Assembly: GCA_002470465.1 (NCBI GenBank)
Contig: DKMD01000012.1
Location: forward strand, 65,744-129,743
Source: Pluralibacter sp. UBA7423
Lineage (GTDB): Bacteria > Pseudomonadota > Gammaproteobacteria > Enterobacterales > Enterobacteriaceae
Direction of reading: 5' to 3'
DNA length: 64,000 nucleotides
How positions within the stretch are numbered: the first letter of the stretch is position 1; each line of letters starts with the position of its first letter. The notes under the pieces are model-generated. The model was not told the DNA's origin. It did not search any database and worked only from the letters and a program-made list of their open reading frames with translations. Shown in pieces: positions 31,564 to 41,128 of the stretch. Both the position numbers and the translations under genes were made by a program.

Positions 31564-31800
31564 TTATAACTCATGGGGTGATACACGATCACGCTCCATT
31601 TTTTTAAGCAACCGTTGTAATCTTTCTGCCCTTAGCTTTTGTGCCTTCTTCTCACCAATCTCCTGATAGCATTCTTCCCGACGCTTCGCAACAACTTTGC
31701 GAAACTTCCTCAAAAGCTGTTCCAGTGTTTTCATATCTGTTGCCGCAGCTTCGGCTTGGATTTTTTTATACATATACAACACATGAAATTCATCAATCAT
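31564..31800 (-). CDS. H-NST-like truncated H-NS protein
   Basis: A 78-aa protein resembling the N-terminal oligomerisation domain of H-NS: DMKTLEQLLRKFRKVVAKRREE, then a charged helix ending RLLKKMERDRVSPHEL. The last residues align with the IDPNEL end of the H-NS coiled coil. The DNA-binding domain of full H-NS (about 137 aa) is absent, so it matches the H-NST type of island-borne fragments that interfere with H-NS silencing. AGGAG lies six bases before the ATG, so the short form is genuine rather than a broken gene. It could relieve silencing of this AT-rich element. Confidence 0.7.
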   Translation of the reverse strand: MIDEFHVLYMYKKIQAEAAATDMKTLEQLLRKFRKVVAKRREECYQEIGEKKAQKLRAERLQRLLKKMERDRVSPHEL

Positions 31801-31836
31801 TTTTGGCTCCTGTTTTTATTTACTGTTTTTTAGTTA

Positions 31837-31850
31837 GCCCCTTGCGGGGC
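31837..31850. repeat. GCCCC-TTGC-GGGGC intergenic hairpin, copy 1
   Basis: A five-bp GC stem closing TTGC, between the 98-aa gene and the H-NST-like gene. The 17-bp TTAGCCCCTTGCGGGGC is identical at 32493-32509. No T-run follows, so it may be a processing or stabilising element. Confidence 0.6.
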
Positions 31851-31862
31851 AACTTTTAGAAC

Positions 31863-32159
31863 TCATTTCCTGAATCGTTCTGAATGGCACACCAACACAA
31901 CAGCAATCTGCTCGAAGTTAACTTCATTAATACTCCCACTATCACCTTCTTGGGTTGTAAATCTCTCAAAGTTATTCTGAATATGGTCAATGATGTTCAT
32001 AATAAATGGACTCATGAAATCAGGATCATCAAGATAGTCATTAGCGTCTCCATCTCCATTCACTTCCTGAAAAAGTTTCCAGCTTGCCTCTAACGATCTT
32101 ATAGCAAGATCAAGGAATACCTGTGTAGACTTATTTATTAATATAGTTTCTTTAGACAT
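31863..32159 (-). CDS. Small acidic protein, paralogue of the 32531-32848 product
   Basis: A 98-aa helical acidic protein (MSKETILINKSTQVFLDLAIRSL..., then GSINEVNFEQIAVVL). It aligns along its length with the 105-aa protein two genes upstream: INKST.xFL near residue 10, a LDDPDFMSPFIMNII helix and GSI..V.FE.I near the end. The ATG at 32159 has GAGGG six bases upstream; a TTG at 32165 is an alternative. It belongs to a run of same-strand small genes separated by identical hairpins. The function is unknown. Confidence 0.5.
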   Translation of the reverse strand: MSKETILINKSTQVFLDLAIRSLEASWKLFQEVNGDGDANDYLDDPDFMSPFIMNIIDHIQNNFERFTTQEGDSGSINEVNFEQIAVVLVCHSERFRK

Positions 32160-32228
32160 AATCAACCCTCATTTTTACATGTTTGTTTGACTTATTTATT
32201 TAGTCCCGGAATAGGAATAAACAGATAA

Positions 32229-32465
32229 CTACTTTTTATAAACCAGATTAATGATCACTGATCCGTATCTTAAATCCATTTCACTGACCAGTTCGTTATT
32301 AACATAACTGTTCAACGCATCTGTCAGGTTTTCATCATCCATGACTTCCTCTGCTGAATACCCGCATAGCGCAATGAATGTACTGACGCTTGCTTGGATG
32401 GTGCAGAGTATTTCAGGTGTTTGCTCACATAGCAGACTTACTGATATTGCAATATTATCATTCAT
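32229..32465 (-). CDS. Hypothetical 78-aa protein
   Basis: A small acidic protein I do not recognise, starting MNDNIAISVSLLCEQTPEIL and ending SEMDLRYGSVIINLVYKK. An AAAGGAA ribosome site lies upstream. It is the middle gene of the small-gene run and follows the second GCCCC-TTGC-GGGGC hairpin. There is no membrane segment. Its size and acidity are those of anti-restriction or immunity-like proteins, but no motif supports either. Confidence 0.45.
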   Translation of the reverse strand: MNDNIAISVSLLCEQTPEILCTIQASVSTFIALCGYSAEEVMDDENLTDALNSYVNNELVSEMDLRYGSVIINLVYKK

Positions 32466-32495
32466 TTAAATGTTCCTTTATTGAGTTGATTATTA

Positions 32496-32509
32496 GCCCC
32501 TTGCGGGGC
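32496..32509. repeat. GCCCC-TTGC-GGGGC intergenic hairpin, copy 2
   Basis: Identical to the hairpin at 31837-31850 including the preceding TTA. It lies between the 105-aa and 78-aa genes. Confidence 0.6.
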
Positions 32510-32530
32510 CATATACTGATCACATGACCA

Positions 32531-32848
32531 TTAGTTTGAGTTAAAAATAACGTTGTGCATATGTCTCAGATTTACTTTGACCTCATCGAATAAAACATCT
32601 CTGAGAGAGCCTGAGCTTTTACACTCCTTAAGAAACTTATTAAATCCTTCCTTACTGTTTTCTATTACCTTGTCAAAAACATCATCCATATATATTCTGT
32701 CTTCAACCATTTTAACAAATCTATCGCCCATGTATTCCTGCATATTACTGATATAAAGCTCATAGCAATAAAATGACTTTACAAGGAATAATCTGGTAGA
32801 TTCATTGTAAACTTTGATTTCGTGGACTTCTGTTATTGCTTTACTCAT
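32531..32848 (-). CDS. Small protein, paralogue of the 31863-32159 product
   Basis: A 105-aa helical protein (MSKAITEVHEIKVYNESTRLFLVKSFY..., then GSLRDVLFDEVKVNL). Shared positions with the 98-aa protein downstream (YNESTRLFL versus INKSTQVFL, GSLRDVLFDEVKV versus GSINEVNFEQIAV) indicate duplication and divergence. It is the first gene of the run, with AAGGAAATAAA before the ATG. The function is unknown. Confidence 0.5.
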   Translation of the reverse strand: MSKAITEVHEIKVYNESTRLFLVKSFYCYELYISNMQEYMGDRFVKMVEDRIYMDDVFDKVIENSKEGFNKFLKECKSSGSLRDVLFDEVKVNLRHMHNVIFNSN

Positions 32849-32987
32849 TTTTATTTCCTTCTTTATTTTTAAGTGAACGCCCCCCTACAGAAATCTGTAT
32901 GATTTTGGTAAGGAATATTATTTACAACAGTTTTATTTTCTTATGTTTACATAAAACCTCCTTAGATCATTATATAGATAATATTTG

Positions 32988-33206
32988 TTAAACTGCTTGT
33001 TTTCGTGATGTCTGAATAGCTCGTTCAATCCACGCATCCACCTCACTTTCAATAAAGGCGATTGCTCTTACACCTGTTTTTATCTGTGCGGGAAAGCAAC
33101 CCGCTTTAATAAGCTCATATATCCATGTCTTCCCGAATCCAGTTCTGTTCATTACCTCAGGTAAACGAATGAGCTTGGGATGTTTATCTGTTTTGATTTG
33201 AACCAT
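32988..33206 (-). CDS. AlpA-family transcriptional regulator
   Basis: A 72-aa MerR-like HTH protein of the AlpA type: LIRLPEVMNRTGFGKTWIYELIKAG, then FPAQIKTGVRAIAFIESEVDAWIE. AlpA proteins of P4-like elements act as excisionases or activate the integrase. Its location near the right end, opposite the integrase, fits control of excision. An AGGAGATAAAT ribosome site precedes the ATG. Confidence 0.85.
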   Translation of the reverse strand: MVQIKTDKHPKLIRLPEVMNRTGFGKTWIYELIKAGCFPAQIKTGVRAIAFIESEVDAWIERAIQTSRKQAV

Positions 33207-33381
33207 ATTTATCTCCTGTGTTGTTCGATGAGATAATTGTATGGGTTTTTCTTGTGATTTAAGAGGGACGTTCGAGAAGAAGTTTTTTACGCAGATCTAT
33301 GGGAGGATAAAAATAGGGTATGTTCAGGTTGAGTGAATGTAGGCGATATCCGCATTGCGCAACACACCGCCTCCGGGAATG

Positions 33382-34224
33382 TCAGTCCTCACCGAGTTCG
33401 TCAGTGATGAGATCCTGAACCTTCCAGTGTCTTCTGTCGTCGTATCTGTATGTAAAATCGACAAAAGACTGATAGCGAGCCAGCTTTGTCAGATACTTGA
33501 CTGCCAACGGATGGTCTGTAGACTTCATTTTCTCAACATCACGAATACCGTCTTTAAACTCGTCCGGGTAGATAAAACTGGTAAGCTGCGGCATACCAAT
33601 CCTGACCTCTTCATCCTGCGCCCAGAACAGCAAATCCATGATGGGAATGATGTTGTAATCGAGTATTCTCTTGAGGTTGCTGACCCCAAAGCGAAAATCT
33701 CTGGCTTGAGGCTCAGGAGCCTGTAGTTGTTCTTTCCACTCAGGCACCATCACTTTCAGGTGATTGATGATTTCTTCGGATGACGTTTCCGCCAGATTAA
33801 TTTGAACAAGCATCAACCCTTCGTTGTTTACCCCGGCTTCCTTCAGATAATGCGAGACTTCCATATGAGGTAGGGGTTTTCCTTCCGGGTTAACGTATTT
33901 ATCGAAAGCAGCCACATAACCCGCCACCTCCCATAGCCCCTGATGTGTGACAGGCTTGATGGCATAGCTGGAAGACAGTCTTTTTTCTGGCCCCCCGAAA
34001 ACATCACCAAACACGACCTTACCTTCAATCAGTTCTTCGTAATAGTTCTGATGCCTGCGACGGCTTTCAGGAGGCAACTCCCCACTGTTTTGCCCCATGC
34101 GGTAAGCGACAATCCTGTTCTCTATCTCTTGAAAAAGTTGTTCTACTGTCAAATCCTTAAGCACGCTGTAATTTTCAATGTTGAACCACTCATTAACAGC
34201 GCTGGCGATCTCCGCTTTGGTCAT
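33382..34224 (-). CDS. DUF6387-like hypothetical protein
   Basis: A 280-aa protein starting MTKAEIASAVNEWFNIENYSVL. It contains RDFRFGVSNLKRILDYNIIPIMDLLFWAQ and TDHPLAVKYLTKLARYQSF, the pattern I recall for DUF6387, a family often found beside the attachment site of enterobacterial islands. Sequence at the start resembles a one-helix DNA-binding lead; no catalytic residues are known. It is the last gene before attR. The role is unknown. Confidence 0.65.
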   Translation of the reverse strand: MTKAEIASAVNEWFNIENYSVLKDLTVEQLFQEIENRIVAYRMGQNSGELPPESRRRHQNYYEELIEGKVVFGDVFGGPEKRLSSSYAIKPVTHQGLWEVAGYVAAFDKYVNPEGKPLPHMEVSHYLKEAGVNNEGLMLVQINLAETSSEEIINHLKVMVPEWKEQLQAPEPQARDFRFGVSNLKRILDYNIIPIMDLLFWAQDEEVRIGMPQLTSFIYPDEFKDGIRDVEKMKSTDHPLAVKYLTKLARYQSFVDFTYRYDDRRHWKVQDLITDELGED

Positions 34225-34430
34225 GAGGTATCTATCCTTCTGGCTTTACTTATCGCTTTGATATGTTATGAGTAAACATATCGGATTTGATGGCGGTAAT
34301 CTATTGAATGGAGCAGGGAAAAGCATCGGAACAATCAGTCCAGACATGAAGATCGTTCAGTGAAATTCAGTAAAGCGTGTTGTCATAACCAATTGAATAT
34401 AATTGACATTTTAAAGATACAAGATTAAAA

Positions 34431-34440
34431 ATGTTGGTAA
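34431..34440. promoter_or_regulatory. Candidate arm-type site, right end
   Basis: ATGTTGGTAA, identical to 11056-11065 near attL, lies 63 bp inside attR and is followed by a related ATGATGGTAA at 34444-34453. Confidence 0.4.
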
Positions 34441-34502
34441 ATATGATGGTAAAAAATCATGCCATTATTTCAATACCGCTAATAACAGGAGATACAGATG
34501 AA

Positions 34503-34527
34503 GTTCGAGTCCAGTCAGAGGAGCCAA
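34503..34527 (+). repeat. attR: 25-bp copy of the tRNA-Asn 3' end
   Basis: Identical to 10907-10931. The bases after it (ATTTAAAAAGCCTGCT) match the downstream flank of the other tRNA-Asn (AATTTAGAAAAGCCTGCT), showing that this is the original chromosomal side. Confidence 0.92.
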
Positions 34528-34531
34528 ATTT

Positions 34532-34559
34532 AAAAAGCCTGCTTTCGAGCAGGCTTTTT
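34532..34559 (+). terminator. Original terminator of the plus-strand tRNA-Asn
   Basis: AAAAAGCCTGCT (34532-34543) pairs perfectly with AGCAGGCTTTTT (34548-34559) around TTCG. It is now separated from its tRNA by the 23.6-kb element and may instead serve as a bidirectional terminator for hutUH. Confidence 0.85.
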
Positions 34560-34619
34560 GCTTTTCCGCATTCCTCGCAGAAGACGGTTAAGGGAAGGCG
34601 CGCGACCTTCCCTTATGGC

Positions 34620-36140
34620 TTACAGCACCTTCGGCGCAAGCTTCTGTAGCTGCCCCTGTGCAAGCATTGCAATCGCGGCTTCGATATCCGGCGCAAAATA
34701 GCGATCCTGCACGTAGTGCGGCACCTGTTCACGCAGCAAATGACGCGCCTGCTCCAGCAGCGGGCTGGTGGTAAGCCCTTCGCGCATATCAATGCCCTGC
34801 ACCGCCGCCAGCCACTCTACGGCAATCACGCCGCGGGTGTTAGCGGCCATTTCCCACAGGCGACGACCGGCGGCCGGCGCCATTGAAACATGATCTTCCT
34901 GGTTGGCGGAGGTCGGCAGGCTGTCGACGCTGTGCGGATGCGACAATGCCTTGTTTTCACTTGCCAGCGCCGCCGCCGTAACCTGAGCAATCATAAACCC
35001 GGAATTCACCCCACCGTTTTTCACGAGGAACGGCGGCAGCTGCGACATGTGGCTGTCCATCAATAGCGCAATGCGTCGCTCTGCGAGAGAGCCGATTTCG
35101 GCAATCGCGAGAGCAATATTATCTGCCGCCATTGCCACCGGTTCGGCATGGAAGTTACCGCCGGAAATCACCTCGTTCTCATCGGCAAATACCAGCGGGT
35201 TGTCGGACACCGCATTGGCTTCGGTCAATAACACCTCTTTGGCCTGGCGCAGCTGGGTCAAACAAGCGCCCATCACCTGCGGCTGACAGCGCAGTGAATA
35301 CGGATCCTGCACCTTGCTGCACTTCGCGTGTGACTGCGACACGGCGCTGGAGTCCGTCAGTACATGACGATACAGCGCGGCGGCGTCAATTTGCCCTCGC
35401 TGGCCGCGAGCTTCGTGGATGCGGGCATCAAACGGACGACGTGAACCGAGTGCCGCTTCAGTGGTCAGCGCGCCGCAAATGACCGCCGAAGTAAACAACT
35501 CTTCTGCTTCAAACAGGCCACGCAGGGCAAACGCCGTGGACGCCTGAGTACCGTTCAGCAGGGCCAGCCCCTCTTTCGCCGCCAGCGTTAACGGTTCAAG
35601 CCCGGCTTTTTTCAGCGCTTCTTTCGCCGGAAGCCATTCGCCGCGCCAGCGCGCTTTGCCTTCACCCAGCAGCGTCAGCGACATGTGCGCCAGAGGAGCC
35701 AGATCGCCAGACGCCCCAACGGAGCCTTTCGCCGGAATGCAGGGATAAACTTCGTGATTCACCAGCGCCATCAGCGCCTCGATCACGCTCAGGCGAATGC
35801 CCGAAAAACCGCGCGCAAGGCTGTTGATTTTCAGCACCATGATCAGGCGTACCATTGCGTCGTCCAGCGCTTCCCCTACGCCTGCGGCGTGGGAAAGCAC
35901 CAGCGAACGCTGGAGATTTTCCAGATCTTCGGTGGAAATACGGGTGGAGGCCAGCAGGCCAAAGCCGGTATTGATACCGTAGGCGGTACGTCCTTCAGCG
36001 ATGATCGCATTGACGCAGGCAACGCTGGCGTTGATGCCCGGGATCGCGCGTTCATCGAGGGTCAGCGTTTGTGGCTGGTGGTATACGGCCTGCAGTTGGG
36101 CCAGGGTCAACTGACCCGGAATCAGGTTAAGCGTGCTCAT
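34620..36140 (-). CDS. hutH: Histidine ammonia-lyase HutH
   Basis: A 506-aa enzyme converting histidine to urocanate and ammonia, the first step of histidine use. The self-forming MIO cofactor triad Ala-Ser-Gly is present in [14 protein letters not shown] near residue 142. YGINTGFG near residue 53 and [16 protein letters not shown] near residue 270 also match the family. I chose the ATG at 36140, which overlaps the hutU stop (ATGA) and gives the usual length; the longer frame runs into hutU. It forms the hutUH operon. Confidence 0.96.
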   Translation of the reverse strand: MSTLNLIPGQLTLAQLQAVYHQPQTLTLDERAIPGINASVACVNAIIAEGRTAYGINTGFGLLASTRISTEDLENLQRSLVLSHAAGVGEALDDAMVRLIMVLKINSLARGFSGIRLSVIEALMALVNHEVYPCIPAKGSVGASGDLAPLAHMSLTLLGEGKARWRGEWLPAKEALKKAGLEPLTLAAKEGLALLNGTQASTAFALRGLFEAEELFTSAVICGALTTEAALGSRRPFDARIHEARGQRGQIDAAALYRHVLTDSSAVSQSHAKCSKVQDPYSLRCQPQVMGACLTQLRQAKEVLLTEANAVSDNPLVFADENEVISGGNFHAEPVAMAADNIALAIAEIGSLAERRIALLMDSHMSQLPPFLVKNGGVNSGFMIAQVTAAALASENKALSHPHSVDSLPTSANQEDHVSMAPAAGRRLWEMAANTRGVIAVEWLAAVQGIDMREGLTTSPLLEQARHLLREQVPHYVQDRYFAPDIEAAIAMLAQGQLQKLAPKVL

Positions 36141-37825
36141 TTTTTCTGCCCCTGGGTTGCAGCAACCATCGGTAAATTCAGTCCTTGTTCTGCGGCGCAT
36201 TCTACCGCGATTTCATAGCCTGCGTCGGCGTGGCGCATCACGCCGGTAGCCGGATCGTTATGCAGCACGCGGGCGATACGCACCGCGGCTTCGTCGGTGC
36301 CGTCGCAGACGATAACCATTCCGGCGTGCTGTGAAAAGCCCATTCCCACCCCGCCGCCGTGGTGCAAAGACACCCAGGTAGCACCGCTGGCGGTGTTCAG
36401 CAGCGCATTCAGCAGCGGCCAGTCAGAAACCGCATCAGAACCGTCACGCATGGCTTCGGTTTCGCGATTCGGGCTGGCAACGGAGCCGGAATCCAGGTGG
36501 TCGCGGCCAATCACGATCGGCGCGGAGACTTCGCCCGAGCGTACCATTTCGTTAAACGCCAGACCGAGCTTTTGCCGCCACTCAAGACCGACCCAGCAGA
36601 TACGCGCCGGTAAGCCCTGGAAGCTGATGCGCTCGCGCGCCATATCCAGCCAGCGGTGCAGATGCTTATCGTCGCTGATAATCTCTTTCACTTTGGCATC
36701 GGTTTTGTAGATGTCCTGCGGATCGCCGGAAAGCGCCACCCAGCGGAACGGGCCAATGCCGCGGCAGAACAGCGGGCGGATATAGGCAGGTACAAACCCC
36801 GGGAATTCAAAGGCGTTGCTTACGCCCATCTCTTTTGCCATTTGACGGATGTTATTGCCGTAATCAAAGGTTGGTATGCCCTGGGCGTTAAACGCCAGCA
36901 TCGCTTTGACATGCTCCGCCATCGACTGCTTCGCCGCTTTCGCCGTTCCCAGCGGGTCGCTCCCGGCTTTTTGTTGATACTCTTCCCAGCACCAGCCCTG
37001 TGGCAGATAGCCGTGCAGCGGGTCATGTGCGCTGGTCTGATCGGTGACCATATCCGGGCGCACGCCACGCTTCACCAGTTCCGGCAGCACGTCGGCAGCG
37101 TTGGCGCACAGCGCCACGGAAACGGCGCGGCCTTCGGCGGTATATTTTTTAATGCGGTCCAGCGCGTCGTCGAGAGAATCAGCCTGCTCATCGATGTAGC
37201 GGGTACGCAGACGGAAATCGATACGGCTTTGCTGGCACTCAATCACCAGCGAACAGGCACCCGCCAGCGTGGCGGCTAACGGCTGCGCGCCGCCCATCCC
37301 ACCCAGCCCGGCGGTGAGCACCCAGCGCCCCTGCAGGTTGCCGTCATAATGCTGACGCCCGGCCTCGACGAAGGTTTCATAAGTGCCCTGCACGATGCCC
37401 TGGCTGCCGATGTAAATCCAGCTTCCGGCGGTCATCTGGCCGTACATCGCCAGCCCCTTCGCGTCGAGTTCGTTGAAGTGTTCCCACGTAGCCCAGTGCG
37501 GCACGAGGTTGGAGTTGGCAATCAGTACACGCGGAGCGTTGTCGTGGGTTTTGAACACGCCCACCGGCTTGCCGGACTGCACCAGAAGCGTTTCATCGTG
37601 TTCCAGCTTCGTCAGGGCATTGACGATGGCATCATAGCAATCCCAGTTTCGCGCGGCGCGGCCTATACCGCCGTACACCACCAGCTCGTGCGGGTTTTCC
37701 GCTACGTCCGGATCGAGGTTGTTCATTAACATGCGCAGCGGCGCTTCGGTGAGCCAGCTTTTTGCCGTGAGCGTGGTGCCGCGCGGGGCGCGAATGTCCT
37801 GAGGACGGTGTTTATTCTGAGACAT
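36137..37825 (-). CDS. hutU: Urocanate hydratase HutU
   Basis: A 562-aa cytosolic urocanase with tightly bound NAD that converts urocanate to imidazolone propionate. Family motifs include [27 protein letters not shown], the NAD-binding [15 protein letters not shown] and the [13 protein letters not shown] region near the C-terminus. The start at 37825 ([10 protein letters not shown]) follows AGGAG; an ATG further upstream lies within the operator-promoter region. It precedes hutH with a 4-bp overlap. Confidence 0.96.
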   Translation of the reverse strand: MSQNKHRPQDIRAPRGTTLTAKSWLTEAPLRMLMNNLDPDVAENPHELVVYGGIGRAARNWDCYDAIVNALTKLEHDETLLVQSGKPVGVFKTHDNAPRVLIANSNLVPHWATWEHFNELDAKGLAMYGQMTAGSWIYIGSQGIVQGTYETFVEAGRQHYDGNLQGRWVLTAGLGGMGGAQPLAATLAGACSLVIECQQSRIDFRLRTRYIDEQADSLDDALDRIKKYTAEGRAVSVALCANAADVLPELVKRGVRPDMVTDQTSAHDPLHGYLPQGWCWEEYQQKAGSDPLGTAKAAKQSMAEHVKAMLAFNAQGIPTFDYGNNIRQMAKEMGVSNAFEFPGFVPAYIRPLFCRGIGPFRWVALSGDPQDIYKTDAKVKEIISDDKHLHRWLDMARERISFQGLPARICWVGLEWRQKLGLAFNEMVRSGEVSAPIVIGRDHLDSGSVASPNRETEAMRDGSDAVSDWPLLNALLNTASGATWVSLHHGGGVGMGFSQHAGMVIVCDGTDEAAVRIARVLHNDPATGVMRHADAGYEIAVECAAEQGLNLPMVAATQGQKK

Positions 37826-37868
37826 CGGGAAACTCCTGACGGATACGATGAAGACAAGAAACATATAC

Positions 37869-37880
37869 TTGTCTATACAA
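37869..37880. promoter_or_regulatory. HutC operator of hutUH
   Basis: TTGTCTATACAA, a near-palindrome, lies 44 bp before the hutU start. The inverted form (TTGTATAGACAT) occurs before hutI. GntR/HutC operators in enterobacteria have this core, and HutC is encoded between the two operons. Confidence 0.7.
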
Positions 37881-37977
37881 TCGTTCGCAAGCCAGAAATT
37901 AACAACTTTGATACATTTTTGTTATCTTGCGTCAGCAATCACGCTTTTCTGTAGCAGAGAATGCTGACGCAGGAGGG

Positions 37978-38700
37978 TCAGGAACCAAAATGGCCCTGTA
38001 AACGATAGCGGCTGCCGGGGAAAATCAGGCGAGCATGAGAAACGATGGTCGATCGCGACCAGGTGCGGCGGCGGATCAGCAGGCAGGGATCGTGCTCGTG
38101 GATGCCTAACAACCGGCACTCTTCGGCGCTGGCTTTCACCGCTTCTACAATGTGCTCCCCTTCAGTAAGCGGCGCAATCAGCGATAAATAGTCATGCGCG
38201 GTGGTGGCGGTGTAATCCTGTTGCAGGTATTCCGGCACGGCGATAGCGTTGACGCAGCGGTCCTCAATTTGCACCGGCACGTCGTTTTCAAAATGCACCA
38301 TCAGCGAATGGAAAATGCGGGTGCCCTCCGCCACGTTCAGCGCCTGAGCCTGCTGTTTATTCGCGTTCACCTCTTCCAGCAGCAGCACTTCGCAGCGGTG
38401 CTGATGCTGACGCGCGGCGATTTCATCGGCGATGCTGTGTACTTCAAACAGCGCCGACTGCCCTTTAGGCTCGGCGACAAAGGTGCCGACGCCCTGCAAA
38501 CGCACCAGCAGCCCTTCATCGGTCAGCTCCCGCAGCGCGCGGTTGATGGTCATTCGGCTGAAGCCGAACTGCGCCACCAGCTCAGCTTCCGAGGGGATGC
38601 GATCGTGAGGACGCCAGATCCCGGCAGCAATATTGTCGCTGATGACGCGCTTGATCTTCTCATAGAACGGCGCAGGTGCGCCGTTTTGCGGTGAATACAT
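37978..38700 (-). CDS. hutC: Histidine-utilisation repressor HutC
   Basis: A 240-aa GntR/HutC-family regulator. The N-terminal winged helix contains IPSEAELVAQFGFSRMTINRALRELTDEGLLVRLQGVGTFV in separate motifs (residues about 35-75), and a C-terminal UTRA effector domain binds urocanate in this family. The ATG at 38700 begins MYSPQNGAPAPFYEKI, the usual N-terminus. It follows hutG by 28 bp, so it is the last gene of hutIGC. It should repress both hut operons through the boxes at 37869 and 40933. Confidence 0.95.
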   Translation of the reverse strand: MYSPQNGAPAPFYEKIKRVISDNIAAGIWRPHDRIPSEAELVAQFGFSRMTINRALRELTDEGLLVRLQGVGTFVAEPKGQSALFEVHSIADEIAARQHQHRCEVLLLEEVNANKQQAQALNVAEGTRIFHSLMVHFENDVPVQIEDRCVNAIAVPEYLQQDYTATTAHDYLSLIAPLTEGEHIVEAVKASAEECRLLGIHEHDPCLLIRRRTWSRSTIVSHARLIFPGSRYRLQGHFGS

Positions 38701-38728
38701 GTCTCTTCCTTTGATGTGGCGGGTGCGG

Positions 38729-39688
38729 TTACGCCTGCCAGCAATGAATAATTTGCCAGGCCAGCCTCGCCGCCGTGCGGGCACCTTGTCCGTCGCGATC
38801 GTAGTGCGGGTTGAATTCAACTAAATCAACCGCCTGCAGTTTGCCACTCTGACACAGCGGCATCACGATGCGCAACAGAATTGCCAGCGGCACGCCCAGC
38901 GCCGCCGGAGCAGACACTGCGGGCATTTCCCCGGCCGGGAGGACATCCAGATCGATTGTCAGATAAATGCGGTCATGCTCTGCAATGACTCGCGCTACAT
39001 CCTGCTGTACCTCGCGAAACGCCGGGTCAAGCAGGGTTAAATCTTCCAGTACGGTGACGTTACGCTCGTGTGCTTCCTGCCATAGCGCTTTGGTATTCGC
39101 CGCACGGCTTGCGCCATAGCAGGTGTAGCTGAAGCCCCGCTGCTGGCTTTCGCAGTGTAGCGCCAGCTGGCGAAACGGCGTACCTGAGCTGGCCTCGGCG
39201 GCGCGGCGTAGGTCCAGATGAGCATCGAGATTGACGATCGCCACGTTCTCACCGGGAAAGGCATCCAGGACGCCCGCGCCATGACCGAACGCCGTTTCAT
39301 GACCACCGCCCAATACCAGCGTTTTCATTTGCGAGCGCTGGCAGGCCAACACCGCATCGTGCAATGCCTGCTGTGCCTCTTCCAGCTTTTCGGGTTCAGC
39401 ATGAACGCTACCGAGATCGACCAGCCTGTCATGCCCTTCATGGCTCGCCATATTCGCCAGCGTTTTGCGCAATGTTTCTGCTCCAAGCTGCGCACCGGGT
39501 CGCCCCTTATTACGCTTAACGCCCTCATCGCAGGCAAAGCCCAGCAGGGCTATTTTCCCACGATACCGTTCTGGGGCAAAGTCGCGCGACACCGTGATGG
39601 TCTGAAAAAGACGTTTTGCCTCCGGCGATTCGGCACTGTCGTCGCGCCCTTGCCAGAGGTCGGCGGAGGTTGGTTGCCAGAGCGTCAT
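38729..39688 (-). CDS. hutG: Formimidoylglutamase HutG
   Basis: A 319-aa binuclear-manganese ureohydrolase of the arginase fold that splits formimidoylglutamate to glutamate and formamide. Metal-binding motifs are visible: [19 protein letters not shown] and TIDLDVLP. It overlaps the hutI stop by 4 bp (ATGA), so the two are translationally coupled. Length is typical. Confidence 0.95.
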   Translation of the reverse strand: MTLWQPTSADLWQGRDDSAESPEAKRLFQTITVSRDFAPERYRGKIALLGFACDEGVKRNKGRPGAQLGAETLRKTLANMASHEGHDRLVDLGSVHAEPEKLEEAQQALHDAVLACQRSQMKTLVLGGGHETAFGHGAGVLDAFPGENVAIVNLDAHLDLRRAAEASSGTPFRQLALHCESQQRGFSYTCYGASRAANTKALWQEAHERNVTVLEDLTLLDPAFREVQQDVARVIAEHDRIYLTIDLDVLPAGEMPAVSAPAALGVPLAILLRIVMPLCQSGKLQAVDLVEFNPHYDRDGQGARTAARLAWQIIHCWQA

Positions 39689-40911
39689 TTCGTCACCTCA
39701 CCGCGGAAAACTCGCTGCCAGAGCGGGTTGCGCCCCGGTTCGTAAACCATCTCAACCGGATGTTCAGCATCCCAGATAGCGAAGTCGGCGACAAAACCTG
39801 CCGCCAGCTGACCATGTGAATCCTGTCGACCCAGAGCACGTGCCGCGTGGCGGGTAACGCCGGTCCAGGCTTCCTCCGGCGTTAAGCCGAACTTCACGCA
39901 GGCCATGTTCATCGCCAGATGCAGGCTGGCAAACGGGCTGGTGCCGGGGTTGTAATCCGTCGCCACGGCCATCGGCACGCCGTGATGGCGCAGCGATTCG
40001 ACGGGCGGCTTTTGCGTTTCATTAAGGAAATAGAACGCGCCGGGCAGCAGAACGGCCACGGTGCCGCTGTCGGCCATCGCGCTGACGCCTTCTTCATTCA
40101 AATATTCAATATGATCGGCCGAAAGCCCTTTGTAGTGGCTGACCAGCTGCGCACCGCCGAGCGAAGAAAGTTGCTCCACGTGGCCTTTGACCGGAATGTT
40201 CAGCACCTGCGCGGCGCAGAACACGCGCTCGGTTTGCTCAGGCGAAAAGCCGACGTTTTCACAGAACGCGTCGACGGTTTCAAACAGCGCCTCCTGCCAG
40301 AGCGTCGGCAGGATCTCCTCGCAGACGAGCGTGATGTAGTCATCACCGCGCCCTTTATATTCTGCCGGGATGGCATGAGCGGCCAGCAGCGTCGGGCTTA
40401 TCTCAACAGCATTGCTGGCGGCGAGCAGCTGGGCCACACGCAGCATTTTGCCTTCATTATTCAGGTCGAGTCCGTAGCCGGATTTGATTTCAACCGTCGT
40501 CACGCCTTCGCGCATCAGCCTTTCCAGGCGCTCCTGGGCCAGGCGGGTAAGTGCTTCTTCCGTAGCCAAACGGGTCGCCTGGACGGTTGAATTGATGCCG
40601 CCGCCGTTGGCACTGATGGTCTGATAGGAGACACCGTTCAGGCGTTGCTCCCACTCCGTTGCCCGACTGCCGCCAAACACCAGATGGGTGTGACAATCAA
40701 TAAGGCCCGGCGTGACCAGCCGACCTTGCAGATCGATTCGCTTACCCTGGCGGGTGGCGAGCGAAGACTCTGGCACAATCTCTGCGATGCGCCCGTCCCG
40801 GACAACAAGCGCATGATGCTCCAGTAAACCGTAGGGCTGTGAAAGTTGAGGATCGAAGGTGGCCAAACGAGCGTTGTGCCAGATTATATCGGTATCAGCG
40901 TATTCAGACAT
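39685..40911 (-). CDS. hutI: Imidazolonepropionase HutI
   Basis: A 408-aa amidohydrolase that opens the imidazolone ring to formimidoylglutamate. Metal ligands are in [31 protein letters not shown] and [13 protein letters not shown] chose the ATG at 40911 ([21 protein letters not shown]) because this aligns with known HutI starts. Upstream in-frame ATGs at 40929 and 40944 would place the HutC operator inside the coding region. It is the first gene of hutIGC. Confidence 0.93.
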   Translation of the reverse strand: MSEYADTDIIWHNARLATFDPQLSQPYGLLEHHALVVRDGRIAEIVPESSLATRQGKRIDLQGRLVTPGLIDCHTHLVFGGSRATEWEQRLNGVSYQTISANGGGINSTVQATRLATEEALTRLAQERLERLMREGVTTVEIKSGYGLDLNNEGKMLRVAQLLAASNAVEISPTLLAAHAIPAEYKGRGDDYITLVCEEILPTLWQEALFETVDAFCENVGFSPEQTERVFCAAQVLNIPVKGHVEQLSSLGGAQLVSHYKGLSADHIEYLNEEGVSAMADSGTVAVLLPGAFYFLNETQKPPVESLRHHGVPMAVATDYNPGTSPFASLHLAMNMACVKFGLTPEEAWTGVTRHAARALGRQDSHGQLAAGFVADFAIWDAEHPVEMVYEPGRNPLWQRVFRGEVTK

Positions 40912-40932
40912 GAGCGGGTCACTTGTCATGGG

Positions 40933-40944
40933 TTGTATAGACAT
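40933..40944. promoter_or_regulatory. HutC operator of hutIGC
   Basis: TTGTATAGACAT is the reverse complement, with one mismatch, of the box before hutU. It ends 22 bp before the chosen hutI start and argues for that start. Confidence 0.65.
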
Positions 40945-41128
40945 TTATTAAGGGCAAGGCGAACGATGTCAACCGTCCGAACGAATATGTTGCTTTTTTG
41001 TGATATTCCACGCGCGCTGCCGCCTCGCCGCAGCAGACTTTTTTTACCGCATCGCTTCCCGTTTCGCTCAACTTAGTATAAAAAGTCAGGTTTTAGTGAC
41101 CTTTCCACTTTCATCAGTCTGGAGCACC

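Larger units (their letters stand above)
10907..34527. mobile_element. Integrative and mobilizable element in tRNA-Asn, about 23.6 kb
   Basis: The boundaries are a 25-bp direct repeat of the tRNA-Asn 3' end. Inside are a P4-type tyrosine integrase next to the tRNA, an AlpA-like regulator near the other end, a MobA/MobL relaxase with an oriT-like leader, a TraD-like protein, and a RepL-like protein with iteron-like repeats. No VirB or other type IV secretion genes are present, so transfer would need a helper plasmid or ICE. Gene content and the AT-rich composition are unlike the flanking core genes. Confidence 0.9.
34225..34619. other. Right end of the element and tRNA-Asn 3' flank
   Basis: 395 bp without a gene. 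It holds the right arm-type repeat at 34431-34440, attR at 34503-34527 and the original tRNA-Asn terminator. A 72-codon frame at 34431-34649 crosses attR and the terminator and is rejected. Confidence 0.7.

Noticed and set aside
34431..34649. A 72-codon frame across attR
   Set aside because: It crosses the arm site, attR and a strong terminator, and ends inside hutH on the other strand.
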